Notes under the pieces: generated by a model
The model's database searches: none
Told to the model about the DNA's origin: nothing
What the model saw: the letters and a program-made list of their open reading frames with translations, nothing else
Origin: a virus
IMG/VR virus record: IMGVR_UViG_3300025466_000130
Span: 1-30,644 of that record
Length of the DNA stretch: 30,644 nucleotides
Reading direction: 5' to 3' (one strand)
Shown: piece after piece, positions 23,643 through 30,644 of the stretch
Layout of the letters: each line of letters begins with the position of its first letter
Position numbering within the stretch: position 1 is the stretch's first letter
Made by a program: the position numbers and the translations under genes

Positions 23643-24837
23643 CGACATAGGTTCCACCTGGATATGTCCAAGTGATAATTGAATTTGCACTATTAGTAAG
23701 ACCACCGGCAAAAAATTGAGTAAATGTTCCGGTTGGACCTTTAGCTGTAGATACTGCCGCATTATAGTTAGATGAAGGAACGCTCAATACAATAACGCCA
23801 TTTGCACCTCTTCCACCAGTTCCAACACCGGCTCCATAAGTAACTTGACAAGCACCTCCACCACCCGCACCGGTGTTTGCTAAACCATCTTGTGCATTTA
23901 TAGAAATTGCGTAGTTAGGTCCAACATAACCACCATTGCCTCCGCCGCCTTTACCACCTAATGCTCCGGTTTGTCCGTTAGAGTTTTGGCCGCCACCTCC
24001 TCCACCACAGACCCAATAAGACCCGGACACAAGTTGACCCTGTGTAGAACCAACAATGGGATTTAAAATTCCATCTCCACCGTTAGCACTTGCACCTGTG
24101 CCTAATCCACCTTTTTGACTTGCACCACCGCCACCAGCACTTACACCAGCTTGAGCCGGATTGACTCCACCACCATCAAATCCTTGGCCTGTGATTCCGT
24201 AACCATATGAACCGTATTGACCATAACCTTGTCCGCCACCGGATCCTCCCAATTGGCCTGACATGGCCACACCACTTTGGCCAGAACCACCACCGCCACC
24301 GCCGTAAGCATAAAAACTATTTGTGCCTGCAATACCAAAAGTAGTTACTTTACCGGATGCTCCGTTTTGACTTGCACCAGCATCACCGCCTTTGCCGCCC
24401 ATACCAACGTTGGCATAATAAATTGTTCCTGGATTTAAAGCAATTGATCCATTTATGTAACCTCCGGCACCACCACCACCACCTTGAAAAGATCCTGAAC
24501 CTCCACCGCCACCACCACCAGCAACAGATAGTACATATCCGGAATATGAAGTTGTAACTACCAACCAACTACCACTAACATAAGCTTCCATACCAGAACT
24601 GAAGCTATTAAATCTCATCATTCCATTTACTGGATTGACTGGCCGTTGAATAGTATTACCCACCGGTAATACCATGGCGGAAGTACCATTAAAAAATATA
24701 GTTGAATTGGAATCAATCGTTATTACATTTGCAGTATTGGATTGAAATTGTAATGTGTTGGGACTACTAGAAATTACACATACATTTATAGCACTGCTTG
24801 GATTAAATAGAGAATTTGCGCTGAGTTGTATTGTCAT
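23638..24837 (-). CDS. Glycine-rich adhesin-like tail fibre protein A
   Basis: This 399-residue protein has an N-terminal virion-type module (residues 1-95, with VLPVGNTIQRPVNPVNGMMR followed by FNSFSSGMEAYVSGSW). A long glycine-rich domain follows, with repeated GGGG runs (VAGGGGGGGSG, AYGGGGGGSGQ, VCGGGGGGQ, GAGGGGACQ), and the end is IITWTYPGGTYVA. Poly-Gly blocks separated by variable segments recall the receptor-binding gp38 adhesins of T-even phages, so a host-recognition role is likely but inferred. I chose ATG at 24837 because it overlaps the stop of the 91-codon gene as ATGA, with AGGATGG about ten bases upstream; an ATG at 24852 would add five residues. Confidence 0.82.
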   Translation of the reverse strand: MTIQLSANSLFNPSSAINVCVISSSPNTLQFQSNTANVITIDSNSTIFFNGTSAMVLPVGNTIQRPVNPVNGMMRFNSFSSGMEAYVSGSWLVVTTSYSGYVLSVAGGGGGGGSGSFQGGGGGAGGYINGSIALNPGTIYYANVGMGGKGGDAGASQNGASGKVTTFGIAGTNSFYAYGGGGGGSGQSGVAMSGQLGGSGGGQGYGQYGSYGYGITGQGFDGGGVNPAQAGVSAGGGGASQKGGLGTGASANGGDGILNPIVGSTQGQLVSGSYWVCGGGGGGQNSNGQTGALGGKGGGGNGGYVGPNYAISINAQDGLANTGAGGGGACQVTYGAGVGTGGRGANGVIVLSVPSSNYNAAVSTAKGPTGTFTQFFAGGLTNSANSIITWTYPGGTYVA

Positions 24838-25109
24838 ATGAAAGTTGACCATCCTGTGGTTTTATAAACCCAAATATGTCCGTTAACTGAATCATAATGT
24901 AACATTCCAACGGACGGGATTATAGGCAAAGTTTGATTTGCATAAGGTAATATAATAGCACCAGTTGAATTAAAATTTGCTGTAGGATATCCTCCAGCAA
25001 GTTGAGATATCAATAAACAATTTGATGTATTTGTTTGTATTTGTAGTGAGTTTGAACTATCGGGAGTTATAAGTATTCCCATACTATTTGCATTAATTAT
25101 AGTTGTCAT
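24834..25109 (-). CDS. Adhesin N-terminal module stub
   Basis: This 91-residue protein (MTTIINANSMGILITPD at the start) consists only of the N-terminal module found in its two neighbours. It has a beta stretch SLQIQTNTSNCLLI, then AIILPYANQTLPIIPSVGML followed by HYDSVNGHIWVYKTTGW. It stops exactly where the neighbours enter their poly-Gly domain. It could be a stand-alone fibre base, a remnant of an adhesin that lost its Gly-rich part, or a docking subunit. Its frame is intact, and it is coupled by ATGA to the downstream adhesin, with a 6-base gap after the upstream one. No clear ribosome site precedes it, so coupling to the upstream gene is likely. Confidence 0.75.
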   Translation of the reverse strand: MTTIINANSMGILITPDSSNSLQIQTNTSNCLLISQLAGGYPTANFNSTGAIILPYANQTLPIIPSVGMLHYDSVNGHIWVYKTTGWSTFI

Positions 25110-25115
25110 GATATA

Positions 25116-26690
25116 TTATGCCACATAAAATCCACCAGGATAAGTCCAAGTGACGATTGTGTTAGTGCCGCTTACTGTTGTGTAATAACTTCCTTTAACA
25201 GTCGCTAATTGAAATCTATCTGTAGGAACAGAAAGTATTACACAACCACTTCCACCAATTCCACCATTACTAGCCCCTTGTCCGCTTCCGCCACCTCCAC
25301 CACCAGTACTTGGCATTGCTGCTGATCCGGGATAATATAAATTGCTAAATAAATTATAATCAGAATAAAAATATCCGCCTTGGCCGCCGCCACCAAGACC
25401 ACCTGGTGATCCAGGTCCTAAAAGGCCGCCTTGACCGCTTTGGGTTGGTGCCTGATTTTGATTGCCATTGGCTGCACCACCTCCACCAGATAACCAATAA
25501 GCTATAGCACTATTTGTTTTATAAAAACCTAATCCAGTAGGCAGTGTTGTTGATGATAATGCTGAATATACAGGCCTTGTTGCATAAGTTCCCCCATTGC
25601 TATTATTTAACATACCTGGCCCATAAAAATTGGCAGTAGTTAGTTGCGATAAAACTAATGAAGTATCGTTTGTAATTGATTGAATGGTTCCTACAATTAC
25701 ATTAGCACCACCGTAATAGGATGTTGCTACTAAGTTAGAACCTACATTCAACTGAGTTGTAAATGATGTTCCTGTACCGGTCACAGTATTACTTGGTACC
25801 AGTATTCCATTATAATTACCAAATACTGTATTGAAAGATATTGTTCCGCTTGCAACAGCAAATTGAGGTTGCCCTGTATTTGATCCAGGAATTGGATTTA
25901 TAATTCCTTTACCACCACTTATAGTATATGGTGCAGTTTGAGTAGCTTGGCCTGAAGTACCAGCACCTCCACCCGAACAATAATATCCAGCACCTAGGGC
26001 ATATCCTCCGTCATTTCCTTGTCCGGGAATTCCTCGTCCCCATGCACCATAAGCTGCATTACCGGCATTGTACTGCACTCCTCCACCGGAACCACCCAAT
26101 CCACCTGCAAGTTGGCTTATAGTACCATTATAACCGCCATAACCACCACCAAGTGCAACAAATAATCCGGCCCAAGAACTGTTGCCTCCATTAGTAGCGG
26201 CAGTTGAAGTTGCTGTACCACCAACACCCACAACGACTGCAGTATTTGTACCTGGAGATATTTGAACTGTTGTCGATATCACACCTCCGGCACCACCGCC
26301 GCCACCAGGATTTGGTCCACCACCACCTCCACCAGCAACTATAACAAGTTGACCAAAATAATAAGCAAGCAAATCGCCCCACAGGGTGCCATCAAAAACT
26401 TCGACACCACCACCACCTTGTAAATCTGTATTGAATCTGATCATTCCATTTGCTGCAGGCACAGGCCGTTGAGCTGTATTACCAACAGGTAAACAGATTG
26501 CGTTGCTGGATCCTATAAAACTTGTTGTTTGGTTGGCATTAAAAACTATAGCCGTGTTTGAATTTAAATTGATGTTTAGTGTATTGGTATTATCTGCAAC
26601 AATCTCCATTAGCTGAGGATAAATTGCTTTTGCGCCATTGGCTAAACTAACTTCTGGTTTGGAAAACGTATTCGCATTAATAAAAGACAT
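25116..26690 (-). CDS. Glycine-rich adhesin-like tail fibre protein B
   Basis: This is a 524-residue paralogue of the downstream adhesin. The N-terminal module (AICLPVGNTAQRPVPAANGM, then IRFNTDLQGG) is followed by a poly-Gly region (VAGGGGGGPNPGGGGGAGG, YYCSGGGAGTSG). A beta-type insertion lies at about 275-365 (TVTGTGTSFTTQLNVGSNLV, VGTIQSITNDTSLVLSQL), and then a second Gly-rich part (WLSGGGGAANG, GGGGGGSGQGASNGG). The C-terminus, GCVILSVPTDRF and IVTWTYPGGFYVA, is nearly the same as in the paralogue. The insertion distinguishes it from adhesin A. Receptor binding is the likely role by analogy with Gly-rich phage adhesins. The gene starts 14 bases after the giant fibre gene. Confidence 0.82.
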   Translation of the reverse strand: MSFINANTFSKPEVSLANGAKAIYPQLMEIVADNTNTLNINLNSNTAIVFNANQTTSFIGSSNAICLPVGNTAQRPVPAANGMIRFNTDLQGGGGVEVFDGTLWGDLLAYYFGQLVIVAGGGGGGPNPGGGGGAGGVISTTVQISPGTNTAVVVGVGGTATSTAATNGGNSSWAGLFVALGGGYGGYNGTISQLAGGLGGSGGGVQYNAGNAAYGAWGRGIPGQGNDGGYALGAGYYCSGGGAGTSGQATQTAPYTISGGKGIINPIPGSNTGQPQFAVASGTISFNTVFGNYNGILVPSNTVTGTGTSFTTQLNVGSNLVATSYYGGANVIVGTIQSITNDTSLVLSQLTTANFYGPGMLNNSNGGTYATRPVYSALSSTTLPTGLGFYKTNSAIAYWLSGGGGAANGNQNQAPTQSGQGGLLGPGSPGGLGGGGQGGYFYSDYNLFSNLYYPGSAAMPSTGGGGGGSGQGASNGGIGGSGCVILSVPTDRFQLATVKGSYYTTVSGTNTIVTWTYPGGFYVA

Positions 26691-26704
26691 ATTATATGAT
26701 CACT

Positions 26705-29700
26705 TTAAAGGATTACCCATCGACTTCCTGCCGGTACGGTTATTGTTCCTGTTGCTGTAAATGGACCAACAGATAAAGCATTATATCCCACAGGTATTAA
26801 AAATGGAGCAGAAGATGTATTAGCGTTTACAAATATACCATTGTTAGCAACAACTTCAGCTCCTGTTACTATTCCATTACTATATATGTTGCCACTAGCA
26901 CCAATACCACCAGTAACAATAATTGTACCTGTATTTGCATTTGTTGTATTATTTGATCCTGTTGCTGTAATATATTGAACAACAAGTGAAGAAGAAGTTA
27001 TTCCTCCTGTAGTACCACCACCAGTAATTGTAACACCACCAACATTCAAAGTGCCTTGAATATTTACATTACCTGTTACACCAAGACCACCGCCATTAGT
27101 AATAGTCAATGCGCCTGTTGTATTACTTATTGATGGGTTTCCACTACTAATAACTACTTGACCCGGAACTGTACCTCCAGCAAAGGCAAAGTTGAATGGT
27201 AATCCTGTAGCAGAATTATATAGAGCAGTTGTATAAACAAGATTAGCATATACGTTTCCACCTACACCTAATCCACCAGCAACAATAATAGCACCAGTAC
27301 CAAAAGAGCTAGAAACATTACTAGATGTAACATTAATTGTTTGTACAGTTAATGTATTAGAACTTAATGCTCCTGAACCTGTAATTCCAACACCATTAAC
27401 ATTTAGTAATCCTTGAATGTTTACATTACCTGTTATACCAAGACCACCAGCAACAATTAAAGCGCCAGTAGAATTGGATATTGAAGGTTGTGTATTAGAA
27501 ACAAATAATTGTGATACTGAATTTACGGTAATTAATGTACCGGTATTGGGTAAAGCGTTATTTGCTTGATTAAAGGCTGCTTGTGTGAATAAATTTTGTG
27601 TAGCATTAACACTCGTAAGAAATACTATATTAGCATTTTGAGTAGCATCAACACCTTGAGTAAACGCTATATTAGCATTTGCGGTATTAAGACCACCTTG
27701 TAGATAAGCGGTATTTGCATTTGCTTGATTTAATCCACCTTGAAGCATCGATATATTAGCATTTGTTGAAAGCTCAACTCCTGACATAAAGATTGTATTA
27801 GCAGCTGCACTATTTGCCTGAAGAAAAGCTCCATTGGTAGATGCTTGTGTAATTTGTACCCAAGTATTTTGCCAATTATCAATACCTTGAGTAGCTACTG
27901 TATTAGCATTTGCCGTTGCAAGACCACCAGTAATAAAGACTGTATTAGCACCAGCAGAATTGGCTTGAAGTGAAGCCGCATTTGTAGAAGCATAAACTAC
28001 TTTAGTTAAATTATTTTGAAAAGTGTCTACTGTTTGAGTAAATGCTATATTAGCATTTGCTGAGTTTAATCCACCTTGTATTTGTGCAATAGATAATGAA
28101 TCACCATAAGCAAGACTATATGCCGTATTAGCTTGATCATCTGTTGATTGTATCCAAGCATTTTGCCAATTATCAATACCTCTAGTAAAGGCAATATTTG
28201 CATTAGCAGTATTTAAACCACCAGTAATAAAGACTGTATTGGCAGCTGCACTATTTGCCTGAACAAATGCCGCATTAGCTTGATTATTAGTTACTTGAAT
28301 CCAAGTATTTTGCCAAGTATCTATTCCTTGAGTCCAAGCATTTTGCCAAACATCAACACCTTGAATAAAAGAAATATTAGAATTGGTTGTATTTTCAACA
28401 CCCTGGAAATAAGATACAATATCCATTCCATTAGCATATACCGAACCTGTTGAATATACTGCGTTAGCATAAAGACTGTCACCAATACCTACACCACCAG
28501 CAACAATTAAAGCACCACTAACTTGATTTGAACTTGGAAACGTATTAGAAATAACAACTTTACCTGGAATATTAATAACTCCATTGGCTTGAATTGTCAT
28601 TGCATCCGTAGCGCCATTGCCAACTACAAAATGAATTGGATTAGCTGTGTTTGTACCGAGCGTTAAATCTGAACTTGCTGAAAACACATAAACCATGTTT
28701 GGTTGATTTAATGATCCTGGTTGTCCATTATTATAACCTGGACCATTCATACCAAAATCGCCGTAATAGGTTGTATCGGTACTTAATGCTGTAGAAACAA
28801 TAAAATCAGCAGAAGCTTGTGAACCATAATTTGAATTTTGTAAAATTACTTGTTGATATTGATTTGTATTTGAAGCAAATTGTGCAAATACTCCTGGAGA
28901 ATAATATGTCAAATTTCCAATAAGAACTGAAGTGGTGTTGATAGTAGTTACATTAATTGTCGTTACATTAATTGTTGTTGCACTTAAATTTGATAAAGTG
29001 GCACCAGAAAAATTAACGGTACCTGAAAAAGTTGGACTAACATTTAGAACAACTGAACCTGTACCTGTACTGGTTTTTACTCCAGTTCCACCATCAAGTA
29101 CACCAATTGAATTTGCAAGGCCATAAATTTGACCACCAGATAAATTAGCAATTAAAGTTGCTGTTGTTGCTGAAGCATATGATATTGTATGATTGGTCGG
29201 ATTTCCAGCAAGATTTTTAAATAAGTAAAACATACCAGCCGAAGGACCGCCAGAACCTTCACGAATTAAACCGTGAAATACATTCGATGAAACAAGTCCT
29301 GGATTGATATTGGACATACCATAAAAACCAATGTCTACAACATCACCTACAGAATTATTTGATGCCAACTCAATCAAAGATTCTTTTGTTAAAAAGGTGC
29401 TTGTGTTTACAAAAGTTTGATATCCAGCAACAATTAAATTTCCAGCAATAGTTAAATCAGTAGAAATATATTGTGGTCCGGTTGTTGTAATATTTGAACG
29501 AACAATCGTACTATCTGTTAAAATTGAAATTGTTGGACCTAAACCTGTAGCAGAAATATTTGTTGAAATACCAGAACCGCCACTACCTTGAATTGTGAAT
29601 GTATTTCCACCAAAGAATTGGGTTGTTGTTCCTGTATTTGCTGCAATGTTAAGTGATGCGCTTACTGTGCTTATAGCTGAAGTAATTTTTCCATTGGCAG

Positions 29701-30644
29701 CAATTGTAATTACAGGAGTAAATGATGTTGATCCATAAGTTCCTGGAACTACACCTGATGATGATATATCAAGACCAGCAAAACTTCCGTAAATGTTACC
29801 TGTGGTAATTATTGTATTTGCTAATATATTGTTTGCTGTAAATGTATCTGTTGTTATGGAATTTGCTTTTAGGTTTCCATTGGAATCTATTCCAGTTCCA
29901 TTGATACTAAATGCTCCTACTATACTCATAGTACCATTTACAAGAACATTACCTGTAATAGATAAAGCATTTTGACCTGGTCCTGTACTAATAACACTAA
30001 TTTGATTTGCTGTCAATTGGTTTAATGTATATTGGCCAGAAATACCAACACCACCAACGGTTAAGGTACCTGTAATGTTTACGTTACCACCAACACCCAT
30101 ACCACCCGCAGTAACTAAGGAACCTGTAATATTACTTACGCTTGGAGTTGTATTAGAAACAAATAATTGTGATACTGAATTTATGGTAATTAATGTACCA
30201 GTATTGGGTAAAGCGTTAGTAGCTAATACAAAAGCAGCATTTGCATGTATAAAACTTGCATTTGCGTAAGTGTTTTGTGTAGCATCAACACCTTGAGTAA
30301 AGGCTATGTTGGCATTAGCTGTATTTAAACCACCAGTAATAAAGACTGTATTAGCACCGGCACTATTTGCTTGGTTAAAAGCCGCATTGGTAAATGTATT
30401 CTGCCAAGCATCAACACCTTGAGTAAACGCTATATTAGCATTAGCTGTATTTAAACCACCAGTAATGAAAATTGTATTAGCTGCTGCTGAATTGGCTTGG
30501 TTAAAAGCCGCATTGGTAAATGTATTTTGCCAAGCTTCAATACCAATCAACATTGATATATTAGCATTAGCAGTATTTAAACCACCAGTAATAAAGACTG
30601 TATTGGCAGCTGCTGAATTGGCTTGGTTAAAAGCCGCATTGGTA
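26705..30644 (-). CDS. Giant fibre-like structural protein, 5' end outside window
   Basis: The frame is open from the right edge to TAA at 26705-26707, giving at least 1312 residues. An internal ATG at 30553 is unlikely to be the start because the 42-residue repeat continues upstream of it in frame. The visible N-terminal part and a central block hold Asn/Ala-rich repeats (GGLNTANANIAFTQGVDAWQ, then NAAFNQANSAAANTVF). The rest is beta-structured, with at least five copies of a TGALIVAGGLGVTGNV-type motif. The C-terminus is FTATGTITVPAGSRWVIL, a fibre end seen in many aquatic phages. It is probably a trimeric long fibre or whisker. It lies directly upstream of the adhesin genes, as fibre shafts often do. 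Confidence 0.85.
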   Translation of the reverse strand, partial: TNAAFNQANSAAANTVFITGGLNTANANISMLIGIEAWQNTFTNAAFNQANSAAANTIFITGGLNTANANIAFTQGVDAWQNTFTNAAFNQANSAGANTVFITGGLNTANANIAFTQGVDATQNTYANASFIHANAAFVLATNALPNTGTLITINSVSQLFVSNTTPSVSNITGSLVTAGGMGVGGNVNITGTLTVGGVGISGQYTLNQLTANQISVISTGPGQNALSITGNVLVNGTMSIVGAFSINGTGIDSNGNLKANSITTDTFTANNILANTIITTGNIYGSFAGLDISSSGVVPGTYGSTSFTPVITIAANGKITSAISTVSASLNIAANTGTTTQFFGGNTFTIQGSGGSGISTNISATGLGPTISILTDSTIVRSNITTTGPQYISTDLTIAGNLIVAGYQTFVNTSTFLTKESLIELASNNSVGDVVDIGFYGMSNINPGLVSSNVFHGLIREGSGGPSAGMFYLFKNLAGNPTNHTISYASATTATLIANLSGGQIYGLANSIGVLDGGTGVKTSTGTGSVVLNVSPTFSGTVNFSGATLSNLSATTINVTTINVTTINTTSVLIGNLTYYSPGVFAQFASNTNQYQQVILQNSNYGSQASADFIVSTALSTDTTYYGDFGMNGPGYNNGQPGSLNQPNMVYVFSASSDLTLGTNTANPIHFVVGNGATDAMTIQANGVINIPGKVVISNTFPSSNQVSGALIVAGGVGIGDSLYANAVYSTGSVYANGMDIVSYFQGVENTTNSNISFIQGVDVWQNAWTQGIDTWQNTWIQVTNNQANAAFVQANSAAANTVFITGGLNTANANIAFTRGIDNWQNAWIQSTDDQANTAYSLAYGDSLSIAQIQGGLNSANANIAFTQTVDTFQNNLTKVVYASTNAASLQANSAGANTVFITGGLATANANTVATQGIDNWQNTWVQITQASTNGAFLQANSAAANTIFMSGVELSTNANISMLQGGLNQANANTAYLQGGLNTANANIAFTQGVDATQNANIVFLTSVNATQNLFTQAAFNQANNALPNTGTLITVNSVSQLFVSNTQPSISNSTGALIVAGGLGITGNVNIQGLLNVNGVGITGSGALSSNTLTVQTINVTSSNVSSSFGTGAIIVAGGLGVGGNVYANLVYTTALYNSATGLPFNFAFAGGTVPGQVVISSGNPSISNTTGALTITNGGGLGVTGNVNIQGTLNVGGVTITGGGTTGGITSSSLVVQYITATGSNNTTNANTGTIIVTGGIGASGNIYSNGIVTGAEVVANNGIFVNANTSSAPFLIPVGYNALSVGPFTATGTITVPAGSRWVIL
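27491..27560 (-). repeat. 70-bp direct repeat, copy 1
   Basis: It matches 30149-30218 at 68 of 70 bases by eye and lies 2658 bases from it, a multiple of three. It encodes the LPNTGTLITVNSVSQLFVSN segment of the giant fibre. Confidence 0.85.
27560..28410 (-). repeat. Degenerate fibre repeats, second block
   Basis: Diverged copies of the same coiled repeat (GIDNWQNTW, NTVFITGGLNTANANIAF and variants) fill this block with irregular unit length. Some units are shortened to NQANANTAYLQGGLNTANAN. It is older or less homogenised than the block at the right edge. Confidence 0.75.
30149..30218 (-). repeat. 70-bp direct repeat, copy 2
   Basis: This is the partner of the copy at 27491-27560, in the same frame of the same gene. 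The two differences are single-base changes (c/t and g/a). Confidence 0.85.
30266..30644 (-). repeat. 126-bp tandem repeat in fibre gene
   Basis: Three adjacent copies of a 126-bp unit (42 codons) are visible and run off the right edge. The marker caccagtaat/a recurs at 30331, 30457 and 30583, exactly 126 bases apart. Copies differ by few bases, suggesting recent expansion or gene conversion. Confidence 0.88.

Noticed and set aside
24357-24557. Plus-strand His-rich open frame
   Set aside because: It is the complement of glycine codons in the poly-Gly adhesin and lacks its own ribosome site and context.
24781-24790. TATAAATG on the minus strand as a late promoter
   Set aside because: It lies inside the adhesin A coding region with no gene start at useful distance downstream.
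27491-30218. The 70-bp direct repeats as attachment sites of an inserted element
   Set aside because: Both copies and the DNA between lie in one continuous fibre reading frame with no integrase or transposase.
28932-30269. Val/Thr-rich plus-strand open frames inside the giant fibre gene
   Set aside because: They mirror Asn/Thr codons of the minus-strand gene; every supported gene in the window is on the minus strand.
26266-30644. The repeat-rich right end as a possible CRISPR array
   Set aside because: Repeats are 126 bp, adjacent without unique spacers, and translate in one open frame as fibre repeats.

Overview
The window is a contiguous piece of a T4-like (tevenvirus-type) myovirus genome. 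It is AT-rich, and every supported gene lies on the minus strand, so transcription runs from high to low coordinates. Gene content and order (13-14-15-16-17-18-19-20-67-68-21-22-23, then uvsY-uvsW-55-47-46) match the arrangement known from marine and freshwater T4-like phages of cyanobacteria and of SAR11/methylotroph-type hosts rather than coliphage T4. The sequence does not name the host. A heme oxygenase and a peptide deformylase, both known as phage auxiliary genes in aquatic phages, support an aquatic origin. No tRNA, CRISPR array, insertion sequence or integrase was seen, and no gene-free stretch exceeds about 105 bases.

Right end (about 23.6-30.6 kb): an adhesion/fibre cassette. It holds a giant fibre-like gene of at least 1312 codons whose 5' end lies outside the window, two glycine-rich adhesin-like proteins, and a 91-codon stub carrying only the adhesin N-terminal module. 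Next come the neck genes 13, 14 and 15, a 394-aa fibre-like protein inserted between 15 and 16, terminase small and large subunits, tail sheath, tail tube and portal (13.2-23.6 kb).

Middle (8.1-13.2 kb): the prohead module, made of gp67-like and gp68-like core proteins, two unassigned proteins, protease gp21, scaffold gp22 and capsid gp23. A second tube-fold tail protein (7.6-8.1 kb) follows the capsid gene.

Left third (1-7.5 kb): replication, recombination and regulation. It holds UvsY, the UvsW helicase, a small Sm-like candidate, the late sigma factor gp55, the gp46/gp47 nuclease with two tiny genes nested around gp47, heme oxygenase, peptide deformylase and one truncated unknown gene.

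Regulation can be read from the sequence. Exact T4-type late promoter octamers (TATAAATA) lie before the tail tube, gp67, gp22 and the second tube-like gene. The uvsY and gp55 units are instead preceded by host sigma70-like -35/-10 pairs with 17-base spacers. This fits the T4 scheme in which gp55 is made first and then directs late transcription of virion genes. A strong hairpin-plus-T-run terminator follows gp23, and a C(UUCG)G-capped hairpin follows the tail tube gene.

No clear undescribed multi-gene defence or metabolic system was found. The most distinctive material is the adhesin cassette, a beta-rich module shared by the neck proteins, an apparently leaderless late promoter, and the heme oxygenase without bilin genes.
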